Source: Candidatus Saccharimonadota bacterium (GTDB taxonomy: Bacteria; Patescibacteriota; Saccharimonadia; Saccharimonadales; Saccharimonadaceae). Taken from it: a DNA stretch of 64,000 bases. Below the pieces are notes generated by a model. It worked only from the letters and a program-made list of their open reading frames with translations, searched no databases and was not told the DNA's origin. Below, in pieces: positions 16,078-27,322 of the stretch; the stretch's first letter is position 1; each line of letters starts with the position of its first letter. A program made the position numbers and the translations under genes. Location of the stretch: contig JAFWNF010000005.1 in assembly GCA_017510445.1 (NCBI GenBank), forward strand, positions 1-64,000, given 5' to 3'.

Positions 16078-16107
16078 TTGACAAACGCTATATATAGCGT
16101 TTATAAT
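16078..16107 (+). promoter_or_regulatory. Promoter with a perfect 20-base operator palindrome in its spacer
   Basis: TTGACA (16078-16083), 18-base spacer and TATAAT (16102-16107). The sequence AAACGCTATATATAGCGTTT (16083-16102) fills the spacer and is a perfect palindrome. A dimeric repressor bound here would block RNA polymerase completely. No second copy was noticed in the window. Confidence 0.8.
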
Positions 16108-16138
16108 CTAAACATAAACGTAATAAAAAAGGAAAAAA

Positions 16139-16582
16139 ATGAAAAATATAATTTACTTTCAGCCAGCCGACCAAACTAAATTTGAGTTCGACCGTTTTTC
16201 TAATTCTTTAAATTCTTACGCCAAAGTACCAAAAGAAGCAATAAAAGAAGCACTTGCTAAGTTAGACAACTATGAAAACATGCATGTGAGCTTGCTTGTC
16301 GAAATTGGCGTAAAATTGCTTGAAAAATACGGCGACGAAAATATTGCCGAAAAGTATTATAATGACCATTCCAAATATTTTGGCGAAAAATTCGAAAGAC
16401 TTCGCCGAATTACAGGCTATCTTGTCGGGACTTTGGAGCGCTGGAATGATGCAAAACAAGCTGAAGAGCATGCTCGCGTAAAACACTCTGTGAATTCTTG
16501 CGTGGATGATTTGACGCGCGCCGCAAAACTCCAAGACCAAGCTTTGGCATATAACGCAGCGTACGTCGGAAAACATGAATAG
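16139..16582 (+). CDS. Helical protein of unknown function under operator control
   Basis: 147 residues, wholly alpha-helical by composition, with no membrane segment and a single Cys. GGAAAAAA precedes the ATG. No DNA-binding motif is obvious, but a small helical protein beneath a palindromic operator could be an autorepressor; that is speculation. It ends in a strong terminator shared with the convergent gene. Confidence 0.7.
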   Translation: MKNIIYFQPADQTKFEFDRFSNSLNSYAKVPKEAIKEALAKLDNYENMHVSLLVEIGVKLLEKYGDENIAEKYYNDHSKYFGEKFERLRRITGYLVGTLERWNDAKQAEEHARVKHSVNSCVDDLTRAAKLQDQALAYNAAYVGKHE

Positions 16583-16666
16583 ATAAAAAGAGCTATTATC
16601 TATATTGCCAAGAATTATTTTTAATAGAATCCGGCCCGTTTCGGTCTTTGTGCTCGGATTACATCA

Positions 16667-16698
16667 AAGAATAAATCCACTCTCGTGGATTTATTCTT
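16667..16698. terminator. Bidirectional terminator
   Basis: AAGAATAAATCCA-CTCTCG-TGGATTTATTCTT, a perfect 13-base stem between convergent genes ending at 16582 and 16718. The remaining bases between the genes hold nothing recognisable. Confidence 0.75.
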
Positions 16699-16717
16699 AT
16701 ATTCACAGAATTATTAA

Positions 16718-17806
16718 TTATTCTCCTCCATAAGAAATTCGGATTAGCCTTTCCAGAATTTTTTTCTTGACAGCATCCTGAATTTCCGGCTTCTCGTCTT
16801 CAAAGTTTTTTATATCTTCAGAAGACCTATTGCCGACTACTTCATCTGGTCGATTAGGTATATGAATCACCCATTCGCCAGAGGAAGTCATAATAATGCT
16901 TGCATCATTTTCTTTCATCAAGTTCTCATATAATGTTTTCTCGGTCGCTTTCCTAACGGGATCATCTTCTTCAATAGGTTCTTGAGTGCCATTCTCGTCA
17001 GTAGGAGGCATGTCTTCTGACGAATTATTGTTTGAAAGGGTCGTCTCGCCTGGTGCTTGTTCCGTGGCATCGATTTTCGCGAGAATCTCTTCAACTCTAG
17101 CAATCTCAGCGTCAATTCTTGCGGTTGTTGTTGCTATTCTTTCTGCCAGCGCATTGATTGTTTCAAGTATTTCTTCTGGCGTCTCTTCTGCTTGCTCATT
17201 TGTAGTTTCCTGTGCCTCCGAAGGTGTTTCAGTAGGATTATCATCTTGTTGCTCTAACCATTTTTGTAGGACACCAAGCTGATCAATATCTTTCTGCTGT
17301 TCAACCGGGTCAAGTTCAACAAATGGTTTAGCGAGTTCAGGATTTCCATACTCTGGATGCTTAACCCATTCGTTACGAGAAATCCAGTTTTCATGGATTA
17401 ATGTGCCGAATTTTGCTCGCGTTTCTTCATCTTCAAGGTCAAGGCCAAGAATTGCTTCTTTTCCATTTTCGTCGAGAAGTTTAATTAAATATTCCGCTCC
17501 TCCACGGTTCTGCTCTTTCCAGTATTCCGAAAACTCATTATACGGTTGGTTTGCAATATCAATAACCGCGTCACGGGCTGCCATTTCAGACCATCCTTCA
17601 GCAATTAGATCTTCAGGTGATTTGCCTCTTAGCTCTTTTTCACCATTTACACCACGCCATGCTGGTTCAAAAGTGCCGTCTTCACGTTTTTTATAATTTT
17701 TTTCAGCATAGTCTCGCGCAAGAGGAATCGCAAGAGACTCAACTCTTTCATCAAGAACTTTTTCTTCGTTTTCGCCACTTATTGTTGGTTTATTTGGGTC
17801 TGACAT
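16718..17806 (-). CDS. Acidic helical protein of unknown function
   Basis: 362 residues with AAAAGGAAAATAGAT before the ATG. Residues 1-185 look like a soluble helical domain (RDYAEKNYKK, NRGGAEYLIKLLDENG), followed by a low-complexity Glu/Thr/Pro linker with coiled-coil segments (about 190-280) and a short C-terminal domain with GEWVIHIPNRPDEVVG. No signal peptide or membrane helix. I do not recognise it. Confidence 0.7.
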   Translation of the reverse strand: MSDPNKPTISGENEEKVLDERVESLAIPLARDYAEKNYKKREDGTFEPAWRGVNGEKELRGKSPEDLIAEGWSEMAARDAVIDIANQPYNEFSEYWKEQNRGGAEYLIKLLDENGKEAILGLDLEDEETRAKFGTLIHENWISRNEWVKHPEYGNPELAKPFVELDPVEQQKDIDQLGVLQKWLEQQDDNPTETPSEAQETTNEQAEETPEEILETINALAERIATTTARIDAEIARVEEILAKIDATEQAPGETTLSNNNSSEDMPPTDENGTQEPIEEDDPVRKATEKTLYENLMKENDASIIMTSSGEWVIHIPNRPDEVVGNRSSEDIKNFEDEKPEIQDAVKKKILERLIRISYGGE

Positions 17807-17844
17807 ATCTATTTTCCTTTTTTATTTTGACCTTTTATTCTTTT

Positions 17845-17873
17845 AATATAATTTAAAAGCAATAAAATGTCAA
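17845..17873 (-). promoter_or_regulatory. Promoter for the gene at 16718-17806
   Basis: Minus strand TTGACA (17868-17873), 17-base spacer, TATATT (17845-17850). It lies just beyond the hairpin of RNA R1, so the protein gene does not depend on the R1 promoter. Confidence 0.75.
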
Positions 17874-17885
17874 GATGTTTATGTT

Positions 17886-17982
17886 AATAAAACCAAACTA
17901 ATTCCTATTTATTATTCAACAAGAATTAGGTTGTCTTTCAAATCCGTATTTGCATTATAGCACAGATATTCTAATTTGTCAA
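17886..17982 (-). ncRNA. Putative small RNA, family R copy 1
   Basis: A consensus promoter (TTGACA 17977-17982, 17-base spacer, TATAAT 17954-17959) predicts an RNA from about 17947 to 17886, roughly 62 bases. It carries the family core ACGGATTTGAAAGACAAC and ends in a hairpin of AACCTAATTC with GAATTAGTTTGGTT followed by a U-rich tail. No open reading frame with a start and ribosome-binding site fits. Lies directly after the surface-protein gene on the same strand. Confidence 0.6.
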
Positions 17983-17998
17983 GCGCAAACATTTAGCT

Positions 17999-20900
17999 TT
18001 AGTTTCGCTTCTTAAAATCGATTTTGGTTCTTCTATTTTTTACTACTACGACAAGTGCAACGGCGACAAACGGCGAGACAATAAGTGTGCTTTTAACTGC
18101 TTTTGCAAAGCTTGAGTCAGAACCAAATAGGCCTGTTCCTGGGGCTGATGAAGGATCGTCTCCTTTTCCTGGATCTGTTTTCTTCTCAACACCGAGAACA
18201 TAAACTTGAACCTCAAATGACTCGTTATTATCGAAATCGCCATCTTCTGCGCAAACTGCAATATAGGCGTTTTTACCTTTTTTGATTAATTCTTCTGGGG
18301 TTTTCCAGTAACATTTGAAGGTATCGGTTGTTGGCGGGTCAATTGTTTTGAGCTTGTCGCCGACCGTAGCGGTTTTATAAACGTTTTTTAGGTCATCATC
18401 ATTTTCTTTTTGGGACGGGTATTCGCTCGGACGGTCAGATGGTGCAACGCGTTTTTTGATTTCCCAGTTTAGTCTTACATTTTCAGTAGTCTTATCGTTC
18501 CATTTGCCAGTTTTTGATTTTATTTCTACAGAATATGTTCCGGCTTTTGTTGCTTTTATCGTGCCTGAAACTATTTCCATTGTAGATAAGTTAAACCCGA
18601 TGATACCAGTTTGTTCTTTGCCATTATAATAAATGTTCGTAGCTATAGTAGGCTTAATTGGTTGTTCTGTACCAATGATTGGGATTTTTATTGTTACTGG
18701 TTCAAAATTGTTTTTATCGTTTCCTTCGTAACAAATTGCCGAATAAGGGTTTTCGCCAACTTTGACTGTTTCGTTTTTGTTTTCCCAACTACAGCCATTG
18801 TACGGTTCAATAGTCTCCAGTTTGTCACCAACGTCGCCTGAAAGCTTGTTGGTCGGGAAAGTTTCGGCAGTCGATGCTTTTTTAGCAATTGACCAGACAA
18901 ACACTTGTTCGATAACGGCTGGATATACTTCCCCGTCATTATGCTTCCATGCATAATATGCTTTGGGTCTTAAAACTGTCCGGTAGCTTTTTGCATCACG
19001 TTGAGATGGAGAATCGCTACCGCTAACAACATCCATCGTGGCTTCGTCAAATCCATCAAGCCCAGTTTGATTGTTGCCATTATAAACTAGGTTTTCTTTC
19101 ACGGTTGGGATATCAATTCTCGTAAAGCCAATGACCGTGAATTCGACTTCTGTTGCGGTGTGGTTATTGTCCGCACCACAAAGTGCAATATATTTATTCT
19201 CTCCGTGAGATATTACTTGACTTGGAGTTTTCCAGGCGCAACCATCTGGGGCGCTGCTTTCTGCACCAGCTTTTATTTCGAGCATGTCGCCAGTATTGCC
19301 ATTAATTGGGGTTTCGGCATCTCGCTCAAATGGCGTCGGATCGGCTTCGACTTTATTAATATACCAATAGCGACTAATGTCGTCAGTAGAACCGTTGGAC
19401 CACTTATAATTTGTCTTGTTTATGATAGCGATGGTAATTTCATGAGGACCAGCATCCGTTGCTGTAGTCTCTCCAGAAATAGACATTGTTTCAGGATCAT
19501 ATCCTGGCACTAAATTATCTTCCAAAATATCATATCCTTCATCTCTGTAGTTAAGCGACCATGTACTGGGCGGAGTCAACACTGCCGGTGTAATTTCCCA
19601 GTTTAAAACTACGTCGTTGGTCGAGCCATCACCCCATTTATAGTATTCTGGTAACACGCACGTAATAGTATATGGTCCTGCGTTGGTTTCGCTCGTTTTG
19701 TCGCTAGCCCCAACACCACAGTTGAAAGGATTATTGATTGTTGGAGTATGTGTCGTGGTGTCGTATGTGAAAGTCGTCGGGGAGGCCAAACTTGGTTTTG
19801 TTTGATAACGAAAGCCCGTAACATAAATAGACACAGAAAGGTCGTTATAATTATCTGGATCTGGATTATATTTGGCTGAATATGAATTTCTACCGAAGGA
19901 AATTTGTTGATCACTATTTGACCAACTAAAGTTTGAGCCAGGCGAAACAGTACTTAAAGTATACCCTTCTCGACCTTCAAGGTTCGATGGCAATGTCGGT
20001 TGTGTTGGAGTTCCTTTGATAATTCTCCAAGAAACTTCAACCGCGGACGATGATCCGTTAGACCATTGCCCAGTTTTTGAGGTAACTCGGGCGGTATAGA
20101 GACCAACATCTTTGCCTTGATTGCCGGAAACATTCATTGTATCTGGGTCAAAATTGTTAATTGTGACTGTTTGTGTAGAACCATTATATGGGAGATCGTT
20201 GGCTGAAAGATTGGTTGGCATGACTGGGTCGGTAACATTACCTTTCACGGAGATATAGACTAGCAAATCATTATAGTTGCCTGTGTATGGTTGCGGATTA
20301 TAATACGCTTGATAAGAATTTGTCCCAGAGTTAATTGTCGCGCTACTATATCTCCATCTATAATTATTCGGGAGAGAAACAGTACTTAATGCGTCTCCAA
20401 CATTTCCCTCAAGACCAGTCGGAAGTGTCGATGGCGGATCCGGATCGGCCGGCTGGATGCTCCAAGATATCTGAATTGGGTCCTGGGTATTATTCGTCCA
20501 ACGATATTGATTTATTGGTTGGACAACCGAAACATAGTCGCCAACATTGGTAGCCCAAGGCGTATCATATGCAGCTGTGTAGGACATTTTTTCACTGTCA
20601 AAACCTGGAGCGTATTGTTGTGAGCCTGTATATGTCAATGGGTTAGGATTTGAGCTAGGAATACTAATATAGACTATATCGTCATCCGGATCGGGATCGG
20701 GATCTGGATCGAGACCTGGGTCTGGATCAGGATCTGGATCTGGGTCTGGATCAGGATCTGGATCTGGGTCTGGCGTAGAAGTTTGTTTTGTATAGGTACC
20801 TGCTGGGAGAGTTGTACCACTAGAGAAGTCGGAATAACAATCGGTTGTACTACCGTTGCGGCACCAAGTTCCATTCAAATACGTGTTCCCCTTAAACGTA

Positions 20901-21691
20901 AAAGAGGTTTTGAGTATTAGAGTTCTAAATTTATCATTGACATTTGAATTATTTGGGATATCATAAAATGTCGCAAACATTCCCTCCATATTCGTAACGT
21001 TATTTGTCGTAAAGTTCGAACCTAGTGTGAGAGTTTCTAGATTATACATGCCTGCGAACATAAGATTCATGCTTGTTACGTTAGAGGTATTAAAACTTGA
21101 AAGATCAAGTTCTGTGATTGAAGAGGTACCACCGAACATTGCTGTCATATCGGTGACATTACTTGTTCTGAAACCAGAGTTAGAAATCAAATTATTAATA
21201 CCGGTAGTAGTTAGACTTCTTGCTTTATAAAACATCCCGTACATTGATGTTGTATTGGATGTATCAAAAGTAACTGCGCCGCCAAGTGTGAATTTTTCGA
21301 GGTTGTCATAATAGTCGGCGTCAAGAGAATCGGCACTAAAAAGGAACATTGAATCAGTTGGCGCTTTATAGGTATGCGGTATAAGAGCGCCAACAAAAAC
21401 AAATTCGTTGATACTGGATTTTGTCCAGCCATTATCATCGCCGCCAATTACGCACACGTTGTTATATCCATCTTGGACACCTACATTGACGTATCTGTTG
21501 GAACTTCCTATAACTTCTGAAGTACATCCGTTGCCCCAATTCATAGCAACTGCGTCGGCTTCCCTTGTCTTTAGAACATAGATAAGCGTAGCTGAAGCAA
21601 TACCGACGAATAGAAAAATAATGGCACCGAGCTTCATCAAGTTCGACTTTGTAATATTCCGTATGGAAAGATTTGTTGACCTATTTAGCAT
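17999..21691 (-). CDS. Giant surface protein: BspA-type repeats, Asp-Pro stalk, Ig-like repeats, C-terminal anchor
   Basis: 1230 residues. Residues 1-50: basic N-terminus plus signal/anchor helix. About 110-300: BspA-like leucine-rich repeats of the DUF285 type (LDLSSFNTSNVTSMN, MFAGMYNLETLTLGS). About 310-345: alternating Asp-Pro stalk. Then six to eight repeats of a beta-sandwich module with the pattern YxGxxQ...FDPxTMxxxG...WSNGSTDDV, alternating with modules holding W-R/S-N. C-terminus: APGTGLFG, a membrane helix and a basic KKRN tail, an LPxTG-like or plain membrane anchor. Probably an adhesin that contacts a host cell. Own promoter TTGCAA-16-TATAAT at 21737-21764. Confidence 0.85.
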   Translation of the reverse strand: MLNRSTNLSIRNITKSNLMKLGAIIFLFVGIASATLIYVLKTREADAVAMNWGNGCTSEVIGSSNRYVNVGVQDGYNNVCVIGGDDNGWTKSSINEFVFVGALIPHTYKAPTDSMFLFSADSLDADYYDNLEKFTLGGAVTFDTSNTTSMYGMFYKARSLTTTGINNLISNSGFRTSNVTDMTAMFGGTSSITELDLSSFNTSNVTSMNLMFAGMYNLETLTLGSNFTTNNVTNMEGMFATFYDIPNNSNVNDKFRTLILKTSFTFKGNTYLNGTWCRNGSTTDCYSDFSSGTTLPAGTYTKQTSTPDPDPDPDPDPDPDPDPDPGLDPDPDPDPDDDIVYISIPSSNPNPLTYTGSQQYAPGFDSEKMSYTAAYDTPWATNVGDYVSVVQPINQYRWTNNTQDPIQISWSIQPADPDPPSTLPTGLEGNVGDALSTVSLPNNYRWRYSSATINSGTNSYQAYYNPQPYTGNYNDLLVYISVKGNVTDPVMPTNLSANDLPYNGSTQTVTINNFDPDTMNVSGNQGKDVGLYTARVTSKTGQWSNGSSSAVEVSWRIIKGTPTQPTLPSNLEGREGYTLSTVSPGSNFSWSNSDQQISFGRNSYSAKYNPDPDNYNDLSVSIYVTGFRYQTKPSLASPTTFTYDTTTHTPTINNPFNCGVGASDKTSETNAGPYTITCVLPEYYKWGDGSTNDVVLNWEITPAVLTPPSTWSLNYRDEGYDILEDNLVPGYDPETMSISGETTATDAGPHEITIAIINKTNYKWSNGSTDDISRYWYINKVEADPTPFERDAETPINGNTGDMLEIKAGAESSAPDGCAWKTPSQVISHGENKYIALCGADNNHTATEVEFTVIGFTRIDIPTVKENLVYNGNNQTGLDGFDEATMDVVSGSDSPSQRDAKSYRTVLRPKAYYAWKHNDGEVYPAVIEQVFVWSIAKKASTAETFPTNKLSGDVGDKLETIEPYNGCSWENKNETVKVGENPYSAICYEGNDKNNFEPVTIKIPIIGTEQPIKPTIATNIYYNGKEQTGIIGFNLSTMEIVSGTIKATKAGTYSVEIKSKTGKWNDKTTENVRLNWEIKKRVAPSDRPSEYPSQKENDDDLKNVYKTATVGDKLKTIDPPTTDTFKCYWKTPEELIKKGKNAYIAVCAEDGDFDNNESFEVQVYVLGVEKKTDPGKGDDPSSAPGTGLFGSDSSFAKAVKSTLIVSPFVAVALVVVVKNRRTKIDFKKRN
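20688..20772 (-). repeat. Hexanucleotide repeat coding the Asp-Pro stalk
   Basis: Imperfect tandem GGATCT/GGATCG/GGGTCT units encode alternating Asp and Pro. The tract contains ten GATC sites within about 85 bases. Repeat number changes would lengthen or shorten the stalk without breaking the frame. Confidence 0.8.
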
Positions 21692-21736
21692 AAAGTTCCT
21701 TTATTAGTTTTATCGGAACTCCACGACTCTGAGCCT

Positions 21737-21764
21737 ATTATACAAAACTTAAGCATTTTTGCAA
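21737..21764 (-). promoter_or_regulatory. Promoter of the giant surface-protein gene
   Basis: TTGCAA (21759-21764), 16-base spacer, TATAAT (21737-21742) on the minus strand. The leader contains TAAAGGAAC shortly before the ATG at 21691. Confidence 0.75.
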
Positions 21765-21867
21765 GAAAAAACCCGATATTTCTGGAGGGTTTTTAATGAT
21801 TCAGAAACAATCGGGTTGTCTTTCAAATCCGTGAGTCCATTATAGCACAGATGTCTAACTTTGTCAA
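21765..21867 (-). ncRNA. Putative small RNA, family R copy 2
   Basis: Promoter TTGACA (21862-21867), 17-base spacer, TATAAT (21839-21844); predicted start about 21832. The RNA of about 68 bases has the core ACGGATTTGAAAGACAAC and a strong terminator, AACCCGAT-x2-TTTCTG paired with CAGAAATATCGGGTT followed by U6 (21765-21817). It sits alone between two divergent surface-protein genes, each with its own promoter. Confidence 0.65.
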
Positions 21868-21906
21868 GCTTTAGCGGTTTTGGATATTTTTAGCATAAAA
21901 ATTTTC

Positions 21907-21935
21907 TTGTTTTCGGATTTTTCTTATGCTAAAAT
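21907..21935 (+). promoter_or_regulatory. Promoter of the beta-helix surface protein
   Basis: TTGTTT (21907-21912), 17-base spacer and an extended -10, TGCTAAAAT (TAAAAT 21930-21935). Confidence 0.65.
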
Positions 21936-21980
21936 CAGTAGAGATAAGGTCAACATTAATAATCGTCAAAGGATTTTTAC

Positions 21981-24419
<2,439 letters not shown>

Positions 24420-24520
24420 AAAAAAGACCCGAGTTCGGGTCTTTTTTGGACACCCAGAAATAATCGTGTTGTCTTTCAAATCCGTGAGCCTATTATAGCA
24501 CAGATTGATAAATTTGTCAA
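24420..24520 (-). ncRNA. Putative small RNA, family R copy 3
   Basis: Promoter TTGACA (24515-24520), 17-base spacer, TATAAT (24492-24497); predicted RNA about 24485 to 24420. Core ACGGATTTGAAAGACAAC, then the hairpin GACCCGA-AC-TCGGGTC with U6. The same hairpin also terminates the convergent surface-protein gene. Upstream bases AAACCGCTAAAGC are shared with copy 2. Confidence 0.6.
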
Positions 24521-24627
24521 GCTTTAGCGGTTTTTCCCTGTTTTTAGCGGTTTTACCCACTCTGGTAGGGTCATGTCAAAACGAATTTCTGGAGTACGCA
24601 GTTAAATCCTTATGGTATAATTTAAAT

Positions 24628-24957
24628 ATGGAACAGGACAAAGCAACCGGACTTCAGAAATTTACTTTGGGAGTCGCTATATTTTCTTTGTTAGTTAACC
24701 TACTTAATTTAAATACTGTACGCACGATGTACCCAAACTATTTCAGCAGCGATTACCAACATTTTGGAGAAGATATCGCCGGACTTGGAATCGTAATTTA
24801 TTGGTTGCCAAGCTTTGTTTTTATTCTAACTTTGATGATTGTGTGTCTGATTCAGCACGGATTAAAACCTAAAAAGATTATGATCTCGATTATCTTATTG
24901 TTTGTTGCGCATTGTTCAATAATGTTTATTATTGGTCTTCTAAAAACCTCGTTTTAA
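24628..24957 (+). CDS. Small membrane protein, predicted leaderless
   Basis: 109 residues starting MEQDKATGLQKF. The extended -10 box TGGTATAAT (TATAAT 24616-24621) places transcription start on the ATG, ruling out upstream in-frame starts. Three membrane helices (about 12-30, 52-75, 82-103). Function unknown. Confidence 0.75.
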   Translation: MEQDKATGLQKFTLGVAIFSLLVNLLNLNTVRTMYPNYFSSDYQHFGEDIAGLGIVIYWLPSFVFILTLMIVCLIQHGLKPKKIMISIILLFVAHCSIMFIIGLLKTSF

Positions 24958-25038
24958 TTTGGACAAGATTCTACTTCTGGTTTGTGGTGTTTTTGTTTGC
25001 TTTTTCATATAATCGGGATAAATCGAAGAAAGGATTTT

Positions 25039-25644
25039 ATGGATTTAAGAAAAATTGGAAAATTTATCGCAAAAAATCGCCAAGAAAAAAATTATACCCA
25101 AGAAAGTTTGGCAGAAGAACTTGGCGTTTCGAACCGTGCAGTTTCGAAATGGGAGCGCGGGGTCTGTTTGCCAGAAGCGAGCAACATGGCAAAACTCTGT
25201 AAATTATTTAGTGTTTCCTACAATGAACTTTTGTCTGGCGAAAAAATCGCTAAAACCGATTATGAGAAAAAAGCCGAAGAGAACTTCAAGGAATTTGCAA
25301 AAATCGAAACTGCTCAAAATAAAAAGTTTTTCTTATACGAGAATGTCATTGGTTATATATCGACGATCACGTTTTTAATTCTAGTGTTTGTTGCTAGTTA
25401 TGTCGAGGGGCTTCCTGTTTGGGCTCGGGTGGTTTTGCTTTTGTTTAGTTTTGCCCTTTTGATTGTCGGCGTCAGTTTTTGCATCAAAATCGAGACTGAA
25501 GTTGGTAAATATAAATGTCAAAAATGCGGACACCAATATGTACCAAAGTATTCCAGCGTTTATTTTGCTATGCACCTTGGCCGCACACGCTATATGACCT
25601 GCCCAAAATGTGGCAAAAAATCCTGGCAAAGGAAGGCTATATAG
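25039..25644 (+). CDS. Membrane-bound XRE-type regulator with C-terminal zinc ribbon
   Basis: 201 residues from the ATG at 25039 (AAAGGAT upstream). Residues 4-58 are a clear helix-turn-helix of the XRE/Cro type (YTQESLAEELGVSNRAVSKW). Two membrane helices follow at about 100-150, then a four-Cys ribbon, CQKCG near 162 and CPKCG near 190. A DNA-binding domain tethered to the membrane with a metal- or redox-sensing tail could respond to envelope conditions. Its targets are unknown. Confidence 0.8.
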   Translation: MDLRKIGKFIAKNRQEKNYTQESLAEELGVSNRAVSKWERGVCLPEASNMAKLCKLFSVSYNELLSGEKIAKTDYEKKAEENFKEFAKIETAQNKKFFLYENVIGYISTITFLILVFVASYVEGLPVWARVVLLLFSFALLIVGVSFCIKIETEVGKYKCQKCGHQYVPKYSSVYFAMHLGRTRYMTCPKCGKKSWQRKAI

Positions 25645-26208
25645 TTACAAGATTTTTTTGATATATTTTATAGTTATCAGGTCGCGTTTTGTAGCGAAGC
25701 GGCCGTTGTAGCTTTTTATAATTTCTTTATCAGCAACGGCGAGAATTCGCATAGCATCATTAACTGAATACCATTTTGGTTCGAATTCGCATTCAATCTC
25801 ATCTTCGTCATAATCGGTTCCAACTCGTTTGCCTGGTTTTGCGATATATATAAATGATATATGTCTCTTAGTAATTCCGTTTTCGATAAAATATCCAATG
25901 GGCTTTAACTCGTCAATTTCATATCCGCTTTCTTCAATTGTTTCGCGCCTAGTTGCTTGTTCTAGGGATTCGCCATCTTCGATATGGCCACCTAAGATTT
26001 GGATATAGCCATATTTTCTAGAGTATTCGACACAGATTTTATCATCGTTAATCAGAAAAATTCTCGTGCAGAAACGTAGCTCACTTTTTGGCTCTATATT
26101 TGGATCGTTATACGGAAAATCTTTATCGGAAATTTCACCTAAACACGGCAAACTTGAAAAAACTTTCTTTTCTTCTTTTGTTGCACAATTTGGAAATGAT
26201 AATTTCAT
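25645..26208 (-). CDS. Nudix hydrolase
   Basis: 187 residues. Complete Nudix box: G-x5-E-x7-REx-x-EE-x-G in GGHIEDGESLEQATRRETIE and EESGY. Such enzymes hydrolyse nucleoside diphosphates linked to another group. The C-terminal part is typical of longer Nudix proteins; substrate unknown. The -10 TATAAT (26216-26221) overlaps the stop codon of the upstream gene, and the predicted leader is 1 base. Confidence 0.88.
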   Translation of the reverse strand: MKLSFPNCATKEEKKVFSSLPCLGEISDKDFPYNDPNIEPKSELRFCTRIFLINDDKICVEYSRKYGYIQILGGHIEDGESLEQATRRETIEESGYEIDELKPIGYFIENGITKRHISFIYIAKPGKRVGTDYDEDEIECEFEPKWYSVNDAMRILAVADKEIIKSYNGRFATKRDLITIKYIKKIL

Positions 26209-26216
26209 TTTATTAA

Positions 26217-26723
26217 TTATATTTCAAATACTTTATACTCGCAATTTTTCAAGTTGTTTTCTGAATAGTCGAGTTCGCCCGTTTTTCCAAACAAAAAGTA
26301 TTGTAGATTTTTCAAAAGCCCGTTATGGCTGACAATGAGAACAGTCTGATAGTCCGAATTTTTAAGTTTTTCAAAAAAATTTTTTGCGCGATTTAAAATT
26401 TCTGCGTCGGTTTCGACGGTTTTATTGTCCATATAATCTCCCCAGTTGTCGATTACTTTTCCTTCTAGTTCTCCAGCATAACGTTCCGCCAAATCAGCAT
26501 CACAGACAACTTCACATTTTCCGTCACAGACAATTTCGGCAGTTTCTTTTGCGCGAGAAAGTGGCGAAGAAAAACAAATATCAAAATCAAAGTCTTCCAA
26601 TTCTTCTTTTAAAATCTCGGTTTGTTTTCTCCCGTTTTCGTTTAGATGGACATCAATTCGCCCCATTAGACGATTTCCTGCATTCCAATCTGTTTCGCCG
26701 TGTCTTGCTATAACTATTTTCAT
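26217..26723 (-). CDS. Histidine phosphatase superfamily protein (phosphoglycerate mutase-like)
   Basis: 168 residues. RHGETDWN at 7-14 contains the catalytic His, SSPLSRAKETA holds the second conserved Arg, and VSHNG the second His. Small size suggests a phosphatase rather than a true mutase; the window has a cofactor-independent mutase for glycolysis. ATGA overlap with the upstream gene. Confidence 0.85.
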   Translation of the reverse strand: MKIVIARHGETDWNAGNRLMGRIDVHLNENGRKQTEILKEELEDFDFDICFSSPLSRAKETAEIVCDGKCEVVCDADLAERYAGELEGKVIDNWGDYMDNKTVETDAEILNRAKNFFEKLKNSDYQTVLIVSHNGLLKNLQYFLFGKTGELDYSENNLKNCEYKVFEI

Positions 26724-27322
26724 ATTGATACGAACCTGATTAAAGCTCTACAAATTTTGTGAAGATTCCTAATTCTGCGAATATTGCGAAACTCGTGATT
26801 TATTTCGAGTTGGACACATTCAATTCCGGTTTTTTCATGAGATGTTTGAGAAATTTGTCCACCTTTAAAGGGATCGTTTATTGCAACATTCTTTATTCCG
26901 GATTTTTTGAGGCAATCAACAAGTCTATCGACGGTTTCTTTTTTCGCCATTTTTCCATCAAGCGTTCCAATTTCGATATCAAAATCGCGTCCTTTTTTCG
27001 CTCCGTGAATATCAATTTGTAGTTTTATATTATTCTCTTTAATTAAATTAACTAGAATCGTTTTAAACTCGTCATTATTCTTTTTATTTGGGTCGGTTCC
27101 GGTATCTTCATTTTTTACCAAATAATAACAGCTGGTTTTACGACTTACATATTTTGCAATTCCGCGTGTATATGGCTCAGCAAGTTTAAATTTGCCACTG
27201 CGTTTCTTCTGTCCAATACCGTGTGCAGAAGTGATAATAATCGGGCGATTTCCTTTTTTAATTTCATAAGTATCAGAGTTGTCATGTTCTAGGTTCTGAA
27301 TTTGAGAAGAAAAACTGTTCAT
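26720..27322 (-). CDS. N-formylglutamate amidohydrolase-like protein
   Basis: 200 residues from the ATG at 27322 (ATGA overlap with the gene before). Segments IIITSAHGIG, EPYTRGIAKYV, IDIHGA and VQLEINHEFR match the metal-binding and substrate-binding pattern of the N-formylglutamate amidohydrolase family. This family also contains peptidase-like enzymes of unknown specificity, so the substrate is left open. Confidence 0.65.
   Translation of the reverse strand: MNSFSSQIQNLEHDNSDTYEIKKGNRPIIITSAHGIGQKKRSGKFKLAEPYTRGIAKYVSRKTSCYYLVKNEDTGTDPNKKNNDEFKTILVNLIKENNIKLQIDIHGAKKGRDFDIEIGTLDGKMAKKETVDRLVDCLKKSGIKNVAINDPFKGGQISQTSHEKTGIECVQLEINHEFRNIRRIRNLHKICRALIRFVSI

Noticed and set aside
20688..20772. 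Short regular repeats considered as a CRISPR array
   Set aside because: Units are 6 bases, in frame, and encode Asp-Pro; no spacers and no cas genes.
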